The position numbers and the translations under genes are program-made. A stretch of 5,166 bases of DNA, from contig CP070706.1 in NCBI GenBank assembly GCA_020350085.1, positions 911,922 to 917,087 on the forward strand, written 5' to 3'. The notes beneath the pieces are model-generated. The model saw only the letters and a list, made by a program, of their open reading frames with translations, ran no database searches and was not told where the DNA came from. The DNA is from Acidobacteriota bacterium (GTDB lineage Bacteria > Acidobacteriota > Polarisedimenticolia > J045). Below are positions 1-5,166 of this stretch, piece by piece. Every line of letters begins with the position of its first letter. Positions within the stretch are counted from its first letter, which is position 1.

Positions 1-218
1 CGCAGGCCGTGGCGCCAGACGACGGAGCCGGCTTCGTCTCCGACCGGATACGGATGCGGTGTTTCCACGTGAAGCGGCGCGGTCTCTCCGACGATCAGCG
101 GCTCTTCCGCCCACGCGGGCGGCGCGACCGCCAGCGCAGCGCCCAGAAAAAGTCCAACGAGAAGTCGCGAGATTTCCCGTCGATAGTCTGCAAAGAAGTT
201 GGGACTCGCCCCCGTCAT
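1..218 (-). CDS. Secreted protein N-terminus (partial), CUB/P-domain-like; possible trypsin-like protease
   Basis: Reading the minus strand from the ATG at 218 gives 72 codons that stay open to the left edge, so the C-terminus lies outside the window. Residues 1-18 are a polar, basic n-region (YRREISR). Residues 19-35 are hydrophobic (LLVGLFLGAALAVAPPA), and AWA|EE at 37/38 is a good signal peptidase I site, so the product should be exported. The mature part contains the motif VETPHPYPVGDEAG followed by VVWRHGL. From memory, (E)(T/S)PHPYP before a VVW segment is typical of the CUB-like or pre-peptidase region of secreted serine proteases and other exoenzymes, especially in Acidobacteriota. 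No catalytic residues are in view, so the protease idea is inference. The start is set by a perfect AGGAGGT seven bases upstream. The gene diverges from the small secreted protein to its right. Coding and signal peptide are fairly sure; the function is not. Confidence 0.72.
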   Translation of the reverse strand, partial: MTGASPNFFADYRREISRLLVGLFLGAALAVAPPAWAEEPLIVGETAPLHVETPHPYPVGDEAGSVVWRHGL

Positions 219-225
219 CCGTGAG

Positions 226-232
226 ACCTCCT
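226..232 (-). promoter_or_regulatory. Shine-Dalgarno site of the left-edge secreted protein
   Basis: The minus strand reads AGGAGGT, a perfect anti-16S match, seven bases before the ATG at 218. It decides the start of the partial gene at 1-218. The open frame there was easy to miss because the gene runs off the edge and overlaps longer plus-strand open frames without such a site. Confidence 0.7.
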
Positions 233-371
233 GCTCGACCCCTGCTCGCGGTGCGCGTGACTTCCCAAGTACGCGGTTTGGCGCAGGAAGGCAACCGCAC
301 ATGGACCATGCTAAGAAGAGGATCTTACGACGGCCACCAGCCGCAATTACCAGTAAATAAAGGAGAAGCTC

Positions 372-842
372 ATGAGAATCCGCTCCGTCCTGGCGATGCT
401 CGCCATCTCGGCGCTGGCCGTGGCCGCGCCCTGTATCGCGCAAGAAATGACCGGCAACGGCGAGAGCATCATCGTCGACATGCCGCCCAAGGAGACCGCG
501 CTGCCCGACGGCTACAGCTTCGTCGAGCTGCAGAGCCGGCAGCTTCTCGTCTCCGCCGACACGGACCACCCGTTCCATCACGCGGCCATCATCTGCTCCG
601 GCACGTGCACGATGAAGCCGGGTGGCGAGAGCGGCTCTTGCTCCGGTGGCTGCACCGGACGAGACCCGGACGGCGACGTGATCACGTTCAGCTGGGACGG
701 GATGGATCAGGGTGGCTGGAAGCTGCTCGGCGGCTCCGGCAAGTGGTCCAAGGCGAGCGGCTCGGGCATGTGGAAGAGCATGGGCCCGATGGGCGCCGGC
801 TTCACGCGCAGCACCTGGAGCGGCACGATCCGGATGAAGTGA
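372..842 (+). CDS. Small secreted protein with paired CX3C motifs, function unknown
   Basis: This 156-residue protein has a clear Sec signal peptide: MRIR, then the hydrophobic stretch VLAMLAISALAVAA, and likely cleavage at CIA|QE (23/24). Cys21 follows Pro rather than Gly, Ala or Ser, so this is not a convincing lipobox. The mature chain of about 133 residues has three parts: a first part without Cys (24-62); a His/Cys cluster with His66, 69 and 70 and two CX3C motifs (Cys75-79 CSGTC and Cys90-94 CSGGC); and a tail rich in Gly, Ser, Trp and Met (106-156). DPDGD at 98-102 resembles an acidic Ca-binding loop but is short. The four mature cysteines could form disulfides outside the cytoplasm or, with the histidines, bind metal; both are inference. 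The start is supported by AGGAGA at 361-366, five bases upstream. I do not recognise a family. No convincing promoter was found in the 153 bp divergent gap at 219-371. Confidence 0.85.
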   Translation: MRIRSVLAMLAISALAVAAPCIAQEMTGNGESIIVDMPPKETALPDGYSFVELQSRQLLVSADTDHPFHHAAIICSGTCTMKPGGESGSCSGGCTGRDPDGDVITFSWDGMDQGGWKLLGGSGKWSKASGSGMWKSMGPMGAGFTRSTWSGTIRMK

Positions 843-865
843 CGAGCCACGAGCGGGAGTTCGAG

Positions 866-892
866 CGCGGGGCGGCTCTATGCTGCCCCGCG
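866..892. terminator. GC-rich hairpin between convergent genes, possible shared terminator without U-tract
   Basis: CGCGGGGC (866-873) pairs perfectly with GCCCCGCG (885-892) and encloses 11 nt, part of which can extend the stem. It sits 23 bases after the stop of the plus-strand gene and directly abuts the TGA (893-895) of the minus-strand gene, in a gap of only 50 bp. Neither strand has a T-run after the stem, so it is not a canonical intrinsic terminator. It may block read-through or protect 3' ends in both directions. Confidence 0.45.
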
Positions 893-1468
893 TCAGGCCG
901 GCTCGGGCCGCAGGACCGCTCCCGCGACCAGACCGGCGAGCGTCCAGCCGACGAGCTCCTGGACGGCGAACAGGACGGCGGTGCCGAAGGGATAGCCGCC
1001 GAGGTCGAACTGCCTGAACTCACCAACGAGCGCGATGATCAGCCCCAGCAGCGCGAAGAACAGCACGCGCCGGGCGTAGCGAGAGAGAAACCAGCCGCCG
1101 CTCGTAGCGAGCATCCACGCGGCGACGATCGGCGCGATCAGCGCGATGGCAAAGTGAGCGGCAGCCACCTGTCCCGCGTTCTCATGGCCCAGCCCGCTGA
1201 ACTGAATACTGAACACCGGCTGTTCGAGCAGTTCCGAGGGCAGCTCCGGCGGCGGCGATGACGAGGAAGTCTCGCGAGGACGGAGCGGACAGACGTATCT
1301 TCCCGGTTCGGCGAGGCGCTCTTTGAGCTGGTCGTGCAGCTGCCACTCGTTCGGTATAGGCTTCATCGCATAACGGCTTCTGAGTCCGAGAACTCCGTTC
1401 GTGACGAGGACCCAGGCCATCAGAACGATGGCGCTGAGCAGCCCGGCGGCCATCACCTTCTTCCACAT
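893..1468 (-). CDS. Four-helix integral membrane protein, uncharacterised family
   Basis: This 191-residue protein has four hydrophobic segments: about 6-28 (MAAGLLSAIVLMAWVLV), 101-122 (HFAIALIAPIVAAWM), 134-149 (VLFFALLGLIIALVG) and 160-186 (VLFAVQELVGWTLAGLVAG). A polar loop of about 70 residues joins helices 1 and 2 and holds GRYVCP (56-61) and a Ser/Pro-rich stretch (68-77). From memory this layout resembles an uncharacterised proteobacterial family of about 190 residues, with a GLLGGIVLFVWG-type first helix, an 'E.GVY.FP' loop motif and a 'GW.LAGLV' last helix. I know no function for it. The ATG at 1468 follows GGAGGAGG. The same frame stays open upstream into the lipoprotein gene, but that extension lacks a start site and coding character. 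It lies 53 bp downstream of the lipoprotein gene and is probably co-transcribed with it. Its stop touches the hairpin at 866-892. Confidence 0.82.
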   Translation of the reverse strand: MWKKVMAAGLLSAIVLMAWVLVTNGVLGLRSRYAMKPIPNEWQLHDQLKERLAEPGRYVCPLRPRETSSSSPPPELPSELLEQPVFSIQFSGLGHENAGQVAAAHFAIALIAPIVAAWMLATSGGWFLSRYARRVLFFALLGLIIALVGEFRQFDLGGYPFGTAVLFAVQELVGWTLAGLVAGAVLRPEPA

Positions 1469-1521
1469 AGCCTCCTCCGTCGTTCGAGCCTGGCCGGCGA
1501 GCGATGAACCCAGGATTCGGG

Positions 1522-2547
1522 TCAGGGCGCCGGCAGCGGAAGATCGAGATCGAGCATGCCTTGTTCGGTCTGCAGCACGACCTTGCTGCCTTGCAGGACG
1601 CAGCGGCCGAACGGCTGGCCGTCGCGCAGGATGGCTCCGTCGGTGCCGACGATGCCGGCGCTCCCCTGCCCGCCCCGGCCCTTGACGTCCGTGACGACCT
1701 GGACGCTCTCGAACTTGTAGGCGCGCTCGGCTTCGTGCAGCACGCTGTTGATCGTCACCTGCGTGCGACTGGCGCTGCCGCGTTGAGAGGGAAGCAGCCG
1801 CAGATTCGTCGCCGCGACGAGCGAGGAGACATGTTGCTCGTCGACGTCGATCTCGAACTCGTCGGCCGTCACGGTGCCCTGCAAGCTGTACTCGGTACGA
1901 ACGTCCTGGCCGTGATAGTCGCGCGTGCCCGCTGTCTGGCCGTGTGCGACCAGGCTGACGTTGTAGCGCGCGCCCGCGACGCGCGACCAGCCTTCGACTT
2001 CGGTTTGAAAGTGCTGCCCGTCGAACTGGACGGCGATCTTTGCTTCGGCCTGGTCGGCGAGCCTGTACGTGTACTGCAGCACGTGGGGAGAGAGCAGCCA
2101 CTGCGCGGCCGTCGGCGCCATGTTGTTGCCTTGTGCCGTGTTCACCGAGAACTCGTGTGTCTGCTCGCCGAGGTGAACCACCAGCCGATCCGTGGGTGCG
2201 GGCTGATACCGGAGTCCCATCGGCGTCAGCGAGAGGGTGCCGACGTTGACCACCTGGCCGAAGTAGCCGCCGCCGGACAGAGCGGTGGCTTGGTAGACCG
2301 CCTCGACGAGCATCGCGCGCGACATGTAGGTGTTCATCGCGACCACGCGCGGCAGCCCGAACGCGATCGGCAGCCCGCTCGGCATCGTGTCTTCGCCCGT
2401 CACCGGCATCTCGGATTCGGTCGACGGGTTGACGGCCTGCGTGGGCGCCGGATCGCCCGGCCCCGCGCAGGCACTGATCACCACCGCACTGACGAGACAG
2501 ACCCACCCGGCGCTGACAGCGCGCGTCGTGAGACGCCTTGGACACAT
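1522..2547 (-). CDS. Lipoprotein of unknown function
   Basis: The protein has 341 residues. Basic MCPRRLTTR is followed by a hydrophobic stretch (WVCLVSAVVI) and the lipobox ISAC at 24-27, so Cys27 should be the lipidated first residue of the mature protein. A Pro/Thr/Ser/Glu-rich linker (28-58) then leads to a long region that looks beta-rich, with alternating hydrophobic residues and no Cys until Cys316. The last segment (about 290-341: IVGTDGAILRDGQPFGRC, then VVLQTEQGMLDLDLP) may be a small separate beta domain. I see no catalytic motif or known repeat, and I do not recognise the family. The residue after Cys27 is Ala, so there is no Asp+2 inner-membrane retention signal and outer-membrane placement is possible (inference). 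The start has a G-rich ribosome site (GAGGGGGTG, 2552-2560). It leads the probable two-gene unit with the membrane protein at 893-1468. Confidence 0.85.
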   Translation of the reverse strand: MCPRRLTTRAVSAGWVCLVSAVVISACAGPGDPAPTQAVNPSTESEMPVTGEDTMPSGLPIAFGLPRVVAMNTYMSRAMLVEAVYQATALSGGGYFGQVVNVGTLSLTPMGLRYQPAPTDRLVVHLGEQTHEFSVNTAQGNNMAPTAAQWLLSPHVLQYTYRLADQAEAKIAVQFDGQHFQTEVEGWSRVAGARYNVSLVAHGQTAGTRDYHGQDVRTEYSLQGTVTADEFEIDVDEQHVSSLVAATNLRLLPSQRGSASRTQVTINSVLHEAERAYKFESVQVVTDVKGRGGQGSAGIVGTDGAILRDGQPFGRCVLQGSKVVLQTEQGMLDLDLPLPAP

Positions 2548-2614
2548 GGGACACCCCCTCGCTGGGTCTCAGGCTGATTCGGCCGCCGGCACCCGGGAGA
2601 CTCGCCGACGATTC

Positions 2615-2620
2615 ATTATC
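2615..2620 (-). promoter_or_regulatory. Weak -10-like element for the lipoprotein gene
   Basis: The minus strand reads GATAAT, five of six matches to TATAAT, about 70 bases upstream of the lipoprotein start. No good -35 lies 16-18 bases further upstream: the sequence there is AGCAAA-like, and TTGTCA is 23 bases away. It is the best minus-strand candidate in the divergent gap but remains tentative. Confidence 0.25.
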
Positions 2621-2642
2621 GCTCACTGCGTGGTTTTTTTGC

Positions 2643-2671
2643 TTGACAAGCGTTGCTGGACAGGGTATTGT
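2643..2671 (+). promoter_or_regulatory. Sigma70-type promoter of the DUF4397 gene
   Basis: A consensus -35 TTGACA (2643-2648) is followed after exactly 17 bases by TATTGT (2666-2671), four of six matches to TATAAT. A run of seven T (2634-2640) lies just upstream and could act as an UP-like element. Transcription would start near 2678 and give a leader of about 120 nt before the ATG at 2797. It is the best promoter in the window. Confidence 0.72.
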
Positions 2672-2673
2672 CC
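2658..2673. promoter_or_regulatory. Dyad over the -10 element, possible operator
   Basis: GGACA (2658-2662) and TGTCC (2669-2673) form a perfect inverted repeat with a six-base spacer and cover the -10 TATTGT. A protein bound here would compete with RNA polymerase. The half-sites are only five bases long, so chance is possible in GC-rich DNA. Confidence 0.3.
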
Positions 2674-2714
2674 TGGATATCGTTAAGACAAAAGCGAAGT
2701 GGGTTGTTCCGTGT

Positions 2715-2762
2715 CTCGGGACAGCTCATGAAACTGACCCGGGACAGCCCGAGTTCGTCCCG
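2715..2762 (+). repeat. Leader direct repeats and alternative hairpins upstream of the DUF4397 gene
   Basis: The nonamer CGGGACAGC occurs at 2717-2725 and again at 2740-2748. CTCGGG (2715-2720) can pair with CCCGAG (2748-2753), and CGGGAC of either repeat copy (2717-2722 or 2740-2745) can pair with GTCCCG (2757-2762), so several folds exclude one another. CTGACCCGGGACAG (2734-2747) is also a near-perfect DNA palindrome with one mismatched pair. The region lies inside the predicted 5' leader, about 35 bases before the ribosome site. It could be a protein-binding array, an RNA structure, or the worn end of an insertion element; the sequence alone does not decide. Confidence 0.4.
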
Positions 2763-2796
2763 CAAAAAATGAAGCTTAACCGGAGGAGAAAAACCA

Positions 2797-3648
2797 ATGA
2801 AGGCAACGAGATGGAGTGTTCTGCTGCTTGCTGTCGCGCTGTTCACCATCGGCCCGGCTACGGCCAACCCGGACGTGGGGAATGTGTGGGTAGTCCACGG
2901 TGTTCCGGGGCTCGACGTCGATGTTTACGTGAATTACCCGGACAACGCTGAACCGGCGCTTCCGGGGTTCCAGTTCGGGCAGATCGTCGGGCCGGTGGAG
3001 CTGCCGCCCGGAGACTACACGTTTGATATTTATGCGGCCGGTGCGGACCCGTCGGCTTCCGACCCGGTTCTGAGCAAGTCAACTTCTCTCATGGCGGGTC
3101 AATACGTCTCCGTCGTTGCGCAGCTGCTCGAAGATGGCACGCCGACGATTTCTCTCTTCGGGCTCGACCTGCGCGAAACGGCCAAGAAAGGCTCGCGCCT
3201 CGGTCTTCGGCACACGGCCGCTGCGCCGGCTGTCGATGTCGTCACGGAGTCCAGCAAGTACCAGTATCGGGGCGTGTTCGGCACTGAGGCTGCGGCGGGA
3301 CGCTCGAGCTTCAACAGCGGCGCGGGTGCCTCTTCGGACATCCCCGCGGGCGCTTACTCGCTGTTTCTCAACTTGGCGGGAACCGACCTTCAGGTGTTCC
3401 CGGCTGATGGCACGATCGACCTGATGTTCGAAGAGGGGAAGGTCTACTACTACTTCGCCGTCGGCGTGTTCCCCGACAGTTTCACCCTTCTCGAGCTGAA
3501 ACTCGACCCGGTCGAGGGGGCGGGCAACGGTGACTATGATGATGATGACTCGTCCGACGACGACTCTTCAGACGACGCGTCCTCGGATGACGACGACAGC
3601 CGTGAGTGGCAGCGTCCTCGGTACAAGCGGGAGCTTTATCGCCGCTGA
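2797..3648 (+). CDS. Secreted protein with tandem DUF4397-like domains and Asp/Ser-rich tail
   Basis: The protein has 283 residues and a Sec signal peptide (basic MKATR, hydrophobic VLLLAVALFTIG, cleavage ATA|NPD at 23/24). Residues about 28-122 match the DUF4397 pattern: VWVVHGVPGLDVDVYVN at the start, FGQIVGPVELPPGDYTFDIY in the middle, and AGQYVSVVAQL near the end. A weaker second copy follows at about 132-240, starting LGLRHTAAAPAVDVV, with IPAGAYSLFL and KVYYYFAVGVF later. DUF4397 is a beta-sandwich domain of secreted and surface proteins with no assigned activity. Residues 246-267 are an acidic tract (14 Asp and 6 Ser in 22 residues, blocks of DDSSDD type), followed by Ser268 and a basic tail, REWQRPRYKRELYRR. 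No LPXTG, PEP-CTERM or membrane anchor is seen. GGAGGAG (2782-2788), eight bases before the ATG, sets the start. It has its own promoter and terminator, so it is probably monocistronic. Confidence 0.9.
   Translation: MKATRWSVLLLAVALFTIGPATANPDVGNVWVVHGVPGLDVDVYVNYPDNAEPALPGFQFGQIVGPVELPPGDYTFDIYAAGADPSASDPVLSKSTSLMAGQYVSVVAQLLEDGTPTISLFGLDLRETAKKGSRLGLRHTAAAPAVDVVTESSKYQYRGVFGTEAAAGRSSFNSGAGASSDIPAGAYSLFLNLAGTDLQVFPADGTIDLMFEEGKVYYYFAVGVFPDSFTLLELKLDPVEGAGNGDYDDDDSSDDDSSDDASSDDDDSREWQRPRYKRELYRR
3532..3600 (+). repeat. Asp/Ser low-complexity coding repeat
   Basis: This stretch of GAT/GAC and TCG/TCC/TCT/TCA codons encodes the acidic tract of the DUF4397 protein. Asp and Ser codons are mixed rather than identical, so the tract appears kept at the protein level and is not a fresh triplet expansion. 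Short GATGAT and GACGAC runs could still slip. Confidence 0.75.
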
Positions 3649-3672
3649 TCTGCAGCGTTGACGATTTGATTC

Positions 3673-3709
3673 AAGCGCGGCGTCCTCGGTGGGCGCCGCG
3701 CTTTTCTTT
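3673..3709 (+). terminator. Intrinsic terminator of the DUF4397 gene
   Basis: A perfect 10 bp stem, AAGCGCGGCG (3673-3682) with CGCCGCGCTT (3694-3703), encloses an 11-base loop and is followed by TTCTTT. It begins 24 bases after the stop codon. The minus strand has no T-run after the stem, so it looks one-directional although the next gene is convergent and ends at 3724. Confidence 0.85.
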
Positions 3710-3723
3710 GAATCTTCTCGCCG

Positions 3724-5166
3724 TCACGGACATGCCGGGGCCGTTGGTCGCTCCGTACCGTCCGAGGCCCGACCGAGCGTCGAGCTGCCGCGACACGTGA
3801 CGGCGGCCGCGGCGTAGAAAAACGACGAGCCGGTGGGCGGCACGGCTCCGTCGTCCGTGATGCTGGTCGCTTCGATTCCGCTCAGCAAGCACGCCAGATC
3901 GCTCAGGTCCGCCTCGAGACCGCGGTGGATCGCGTAGCTTTCAGCGCCCGTCACCGCGTTCCACGCCAACCTCGCGATCGCGGATCCGGGCGTGTCGGGC
4001 TCGAGCCTCAGAGCGCGCACCTCGCGCGGAAGACCGCGCGCGCACACGAACGAGCGCCCGTCCAGACCGGCTGCGTGGATCGCGGCGATCTCGTCGAGCG
4101 TCAGCTCGCGGTCCCACATCGCGATGTCGTCGACGGTGGCGCGCAGATCGCCGTTGGTGCTGCCGAAGCGCGCCCGCGGCAACGGGATCGAGCGCGCGAT
4201 CGTGTCTCGAAGCGCGCCATCGACGTAAAGCCGCGTCTCGCTCGCCGTGCCGACGAAGACCAGATGCACCCACGTATCGATCGGCGCTTCGTAATCGAAG
4301 ATCTCGTCGGCCACGCCGTACTCGGTCAGGCCGACCTTCTTCTGGTCGTACCACTGCTCGAGCCGAAGAGACGCGCGGCCGGAATCGAAGAGCCGTGCCT
4401 CGGGCCCTGGGCTCGGCCGGCGCTTGACCCACAACGACGCGCTCCAAGGCGGCTCGACGTCACCGGCTTGCGGCAGACTCAGCCACTGGCCAGCACCGTC
4501 GAAATCGATCGCGCCATCGATCGGGCCGGCGACCGACGCCGGCTCGCCGTAAGGGGAGCCGCCCGCGAGCAGGCCGGCGTAATCGAGCGTCGTCAGATCG
4601 AACGGCAGAAGACCGACGAGATCGGCCTCGAGCGGATCGACGGTGGAAAAGCGCCAGACGTCACCCGCGAGTGTGCCACGTCCCGACAACAGTTCGTCGA
4701 CGCGCCAAAAGTAGGTCTCGCCGACGGTCAGATCGGGATCGAAGCTCGTGCCGGTCTGCCGGCCTTGGTACTCGGGCGAGGAGGTATCGGCGTTCGCCAC
4801 GGCCGTCTCGTCCGTGCCGAGATAGACGTCGTGCTCGACGGCCTCGCCTCCTCCCGCCCACGTAAGAACCTCGTCCGGCGACGCGCGGCGGTCCTTGTCT
4901 CTCGGGCTCGGCGCCGTCGCCCGACCGCCGTGGTAGAGCTCCTCGATCGCCGCCGCGTCGAGCTGATAGCTGAACACGCGCACGTCGTCGAGAACGGCGC
5001 GCAGCCCGTCGTTGCCTCCCTTACTCAGTGTGCCCATCGGCGCGTGGTTTTCGTGGGCGATGGTGTCGGTCATCTCGACGTTGACCCACAGCGACTTCTC
5101 GGTCTCGGTGACGACGAATTCCAGATGCTCGAACTCACCGATCGGCGCGGTGTAGTTGAACGAGAA
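3724..5166 (-). CDS. Large extracellular LamG/FN3 repeat protein, C-terminal part (partial)
   Basis: The frame is open to the right edge, giving the last 480 residues; the true start and any signal peptide are outside. Visible residues 1-81 are the second half of a LamG (concanavalin A-like) domain ending LDDVRVFSYQLDAAAIEELY. Residues 82-178 resemble the FN3-like 'HDVYLGTD ... YFWRVDE ... GDVWRFST' module often placed between LamG domains in Planctomycetota-type surface proteins. Residues 179-378 are a whole second LamG domain (DGAIDFDGAGQWLSLP, HLVFVGTASETRLYVDG, VDDIAMWDRELTLDEIAAI). Residues 379-480 form an FN3-like end module with WNAVTGAESYAIHRG and GTERPTAPACP, a C-terminal form I associate with Acidobacteriota. 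Four cysteines in the last 110 residues may form disulfides. LamG domains usually bind glycans or proteins, so a role in adhesion or polymer binding is inferred. An ATG at 5073 lies inside the first LamG domain and is not the start. Confidence 0.88.
   Translation of the reverse strand, partial: FSFNYTAPIGEFEHLEFVVTETEKSLWVNVEMTDTIAHENHAPMGTLSKGGNDGLRAVLDDVRVFSYQLDAAAIEELYHGGRATAPSPRDKDRRASPDEVLTWAGGGEAVEHDVYLGTDETAVANADTSSPEYQGRQTGTSFDPDLTVGETYFWRVDELLSGRGTLAGDVWRFSTVDPLEADLVGLLPFDLTTLDYAGLLAGGSPYGEPASVAGPIDGAIDFDGAGQWLSLPQAGDVEPPWSASLWVKRRPSPGPEARLFDSGRASLRLEQWYDQKKVGLTEYGVADEIFDYEAPIDTWVHLVFVGTASETRLYVDGALRDTIARSIPLPRARFGSTNGDLRATVDDIAMWDRELTLDEIAAIHAAGLDGRSFVCARGLPREVRALRLEPDTPGSAIARLAWNAVTGAESYAIHRGLEADLSDLACLLSGIEATSITDDGAVPPTGSSFFYAAAAVTCRGSSTLGRASDGTERPTAPACP

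Noticed and set aside
230..248. Direct repeat CCTGCTCG twice, 11 bp apart
   Set aside because: It is only eight bases in GC-rich DNA, next to the ribosome site of the left gene, with no dyad or third copy, so it is probably chance.
219..371. Promoters in the divergent gap between the first two genes
   Set aside because: TTGGCG at 278-283 has no -10 at the proper distance, and TTGCCT with TACTTG on the minus strand matches too poorly. No promoter call can be supported.
425..440. Lipobox at Cys21 of the small secreted protein
   Set aside because: The residue before Cys21 is Pro and the following CIA|QE suits signal peptidase I better, so ordinary secretion is preferred.
59..1261. Long plus-strand open frame of 400 codons across the left third
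   Set aside because: It is very rich in Arg, Ala and Gln without domain pattern, overlaps three better-supported genes in other frames, and has no ribosome site. It is a GC-rich shadow frame.
1504..2577. Plus-strand open frame of 357 codons opposite the lipoprotein gene
   Set aside because: It is antisense to a well-supported lipoprotein, has Arg/Asp/His-rich shadow composition, and shows no signal or ribosome site.
893..2626. Minus-strand open frame of 577 codons fusing the membrane protein with upstream sequence
   Set aside because: Only the last 191 codons look like protein. The rest is Arg/Gly-rich and overlaps the lipoprotein gene, which has a lipobox and its own start. The ATG at 1468 has a ribosome site.
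3941..4447. Minus-strand open frame of 168 codons inside the LamG gene
   Set aside because: It is Arg-rich, lies in another frame of the LamG coding region, and has no independent start signal.

Overview
The window is high-GC bacterial DNA that carries six protein genes, two of them cut by the window edges. All five stop codons inside the window are TGA, and every visible start has a purine-rich Shine-Dalgarno sequence. No RNA gene, complete mobile element or CRISPR array is visible. The protein types suggest a free-living bacterium with a large secretome: a CUB-like N-terminus with the ETPHPYP motif, tandem DUF4397 domains, and LamG domains ending in an FN3-like module with the pattern 'WNAVTGAESYAIHRG ... 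GTERP..PACP'. From memory, such combinations are common in Acidobacteriota (Thermoanaerobaculia-like) and also occur in Myxococcota or Planctomycetota-type genomes. This placement is inference and was not checked against any database.

Layout, left to right. (1) Bases 1-218, minus: N-terminus of a secreted protein with a signal peptide and a CUB/P-domain-like start. (2) Bases 372-842, plus: a small secreted protein with two CX3C motifs, divergent from (1) across 153 bp. (3) A GC-rich hairpin lies in the 50 bp gap before the convergent gene pair to its right. (4) Bases 893-1468 and 1522-2547, both minus: a four-helix membrane protein and, upstream of it, a lipoprotein. They are 53 bp apart and probably co-transcribed from about 2600. 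(5) Bases 2548-2796: a 249 bp divergent intergenic region with a good sigma70-type promoter (TTGACA-17-TATTGT) facing right, followed by a leader of about 120 nt rich in dyads and GGACAG repeats. (6) Bases 2797-3648, plus: a secreted protein with two DUF4397-like domains and an Asp/Ser tail. It is followed by a strong intrinsic terminator. (7) Bases 3724-5166, minus: the C-terminal 480 residues of a large LamG/FN3 extracellular protein that continues beyond the right edge.

All six products appear to be exported, lipid-anchored or in the membrane (for the LamG protein this is judged from its domains, because its N-terminus is missing). There is no enzyme pathway or recognisable defence system, and no single operon joins all the genes. 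The most interesting parts are the regulated-looking leader of the DUF4397 gene, that protein's acidic-then-basic tail, the CX3C-type secreted protein, and the lipoprotein/membrane-protein pair of unknown function.
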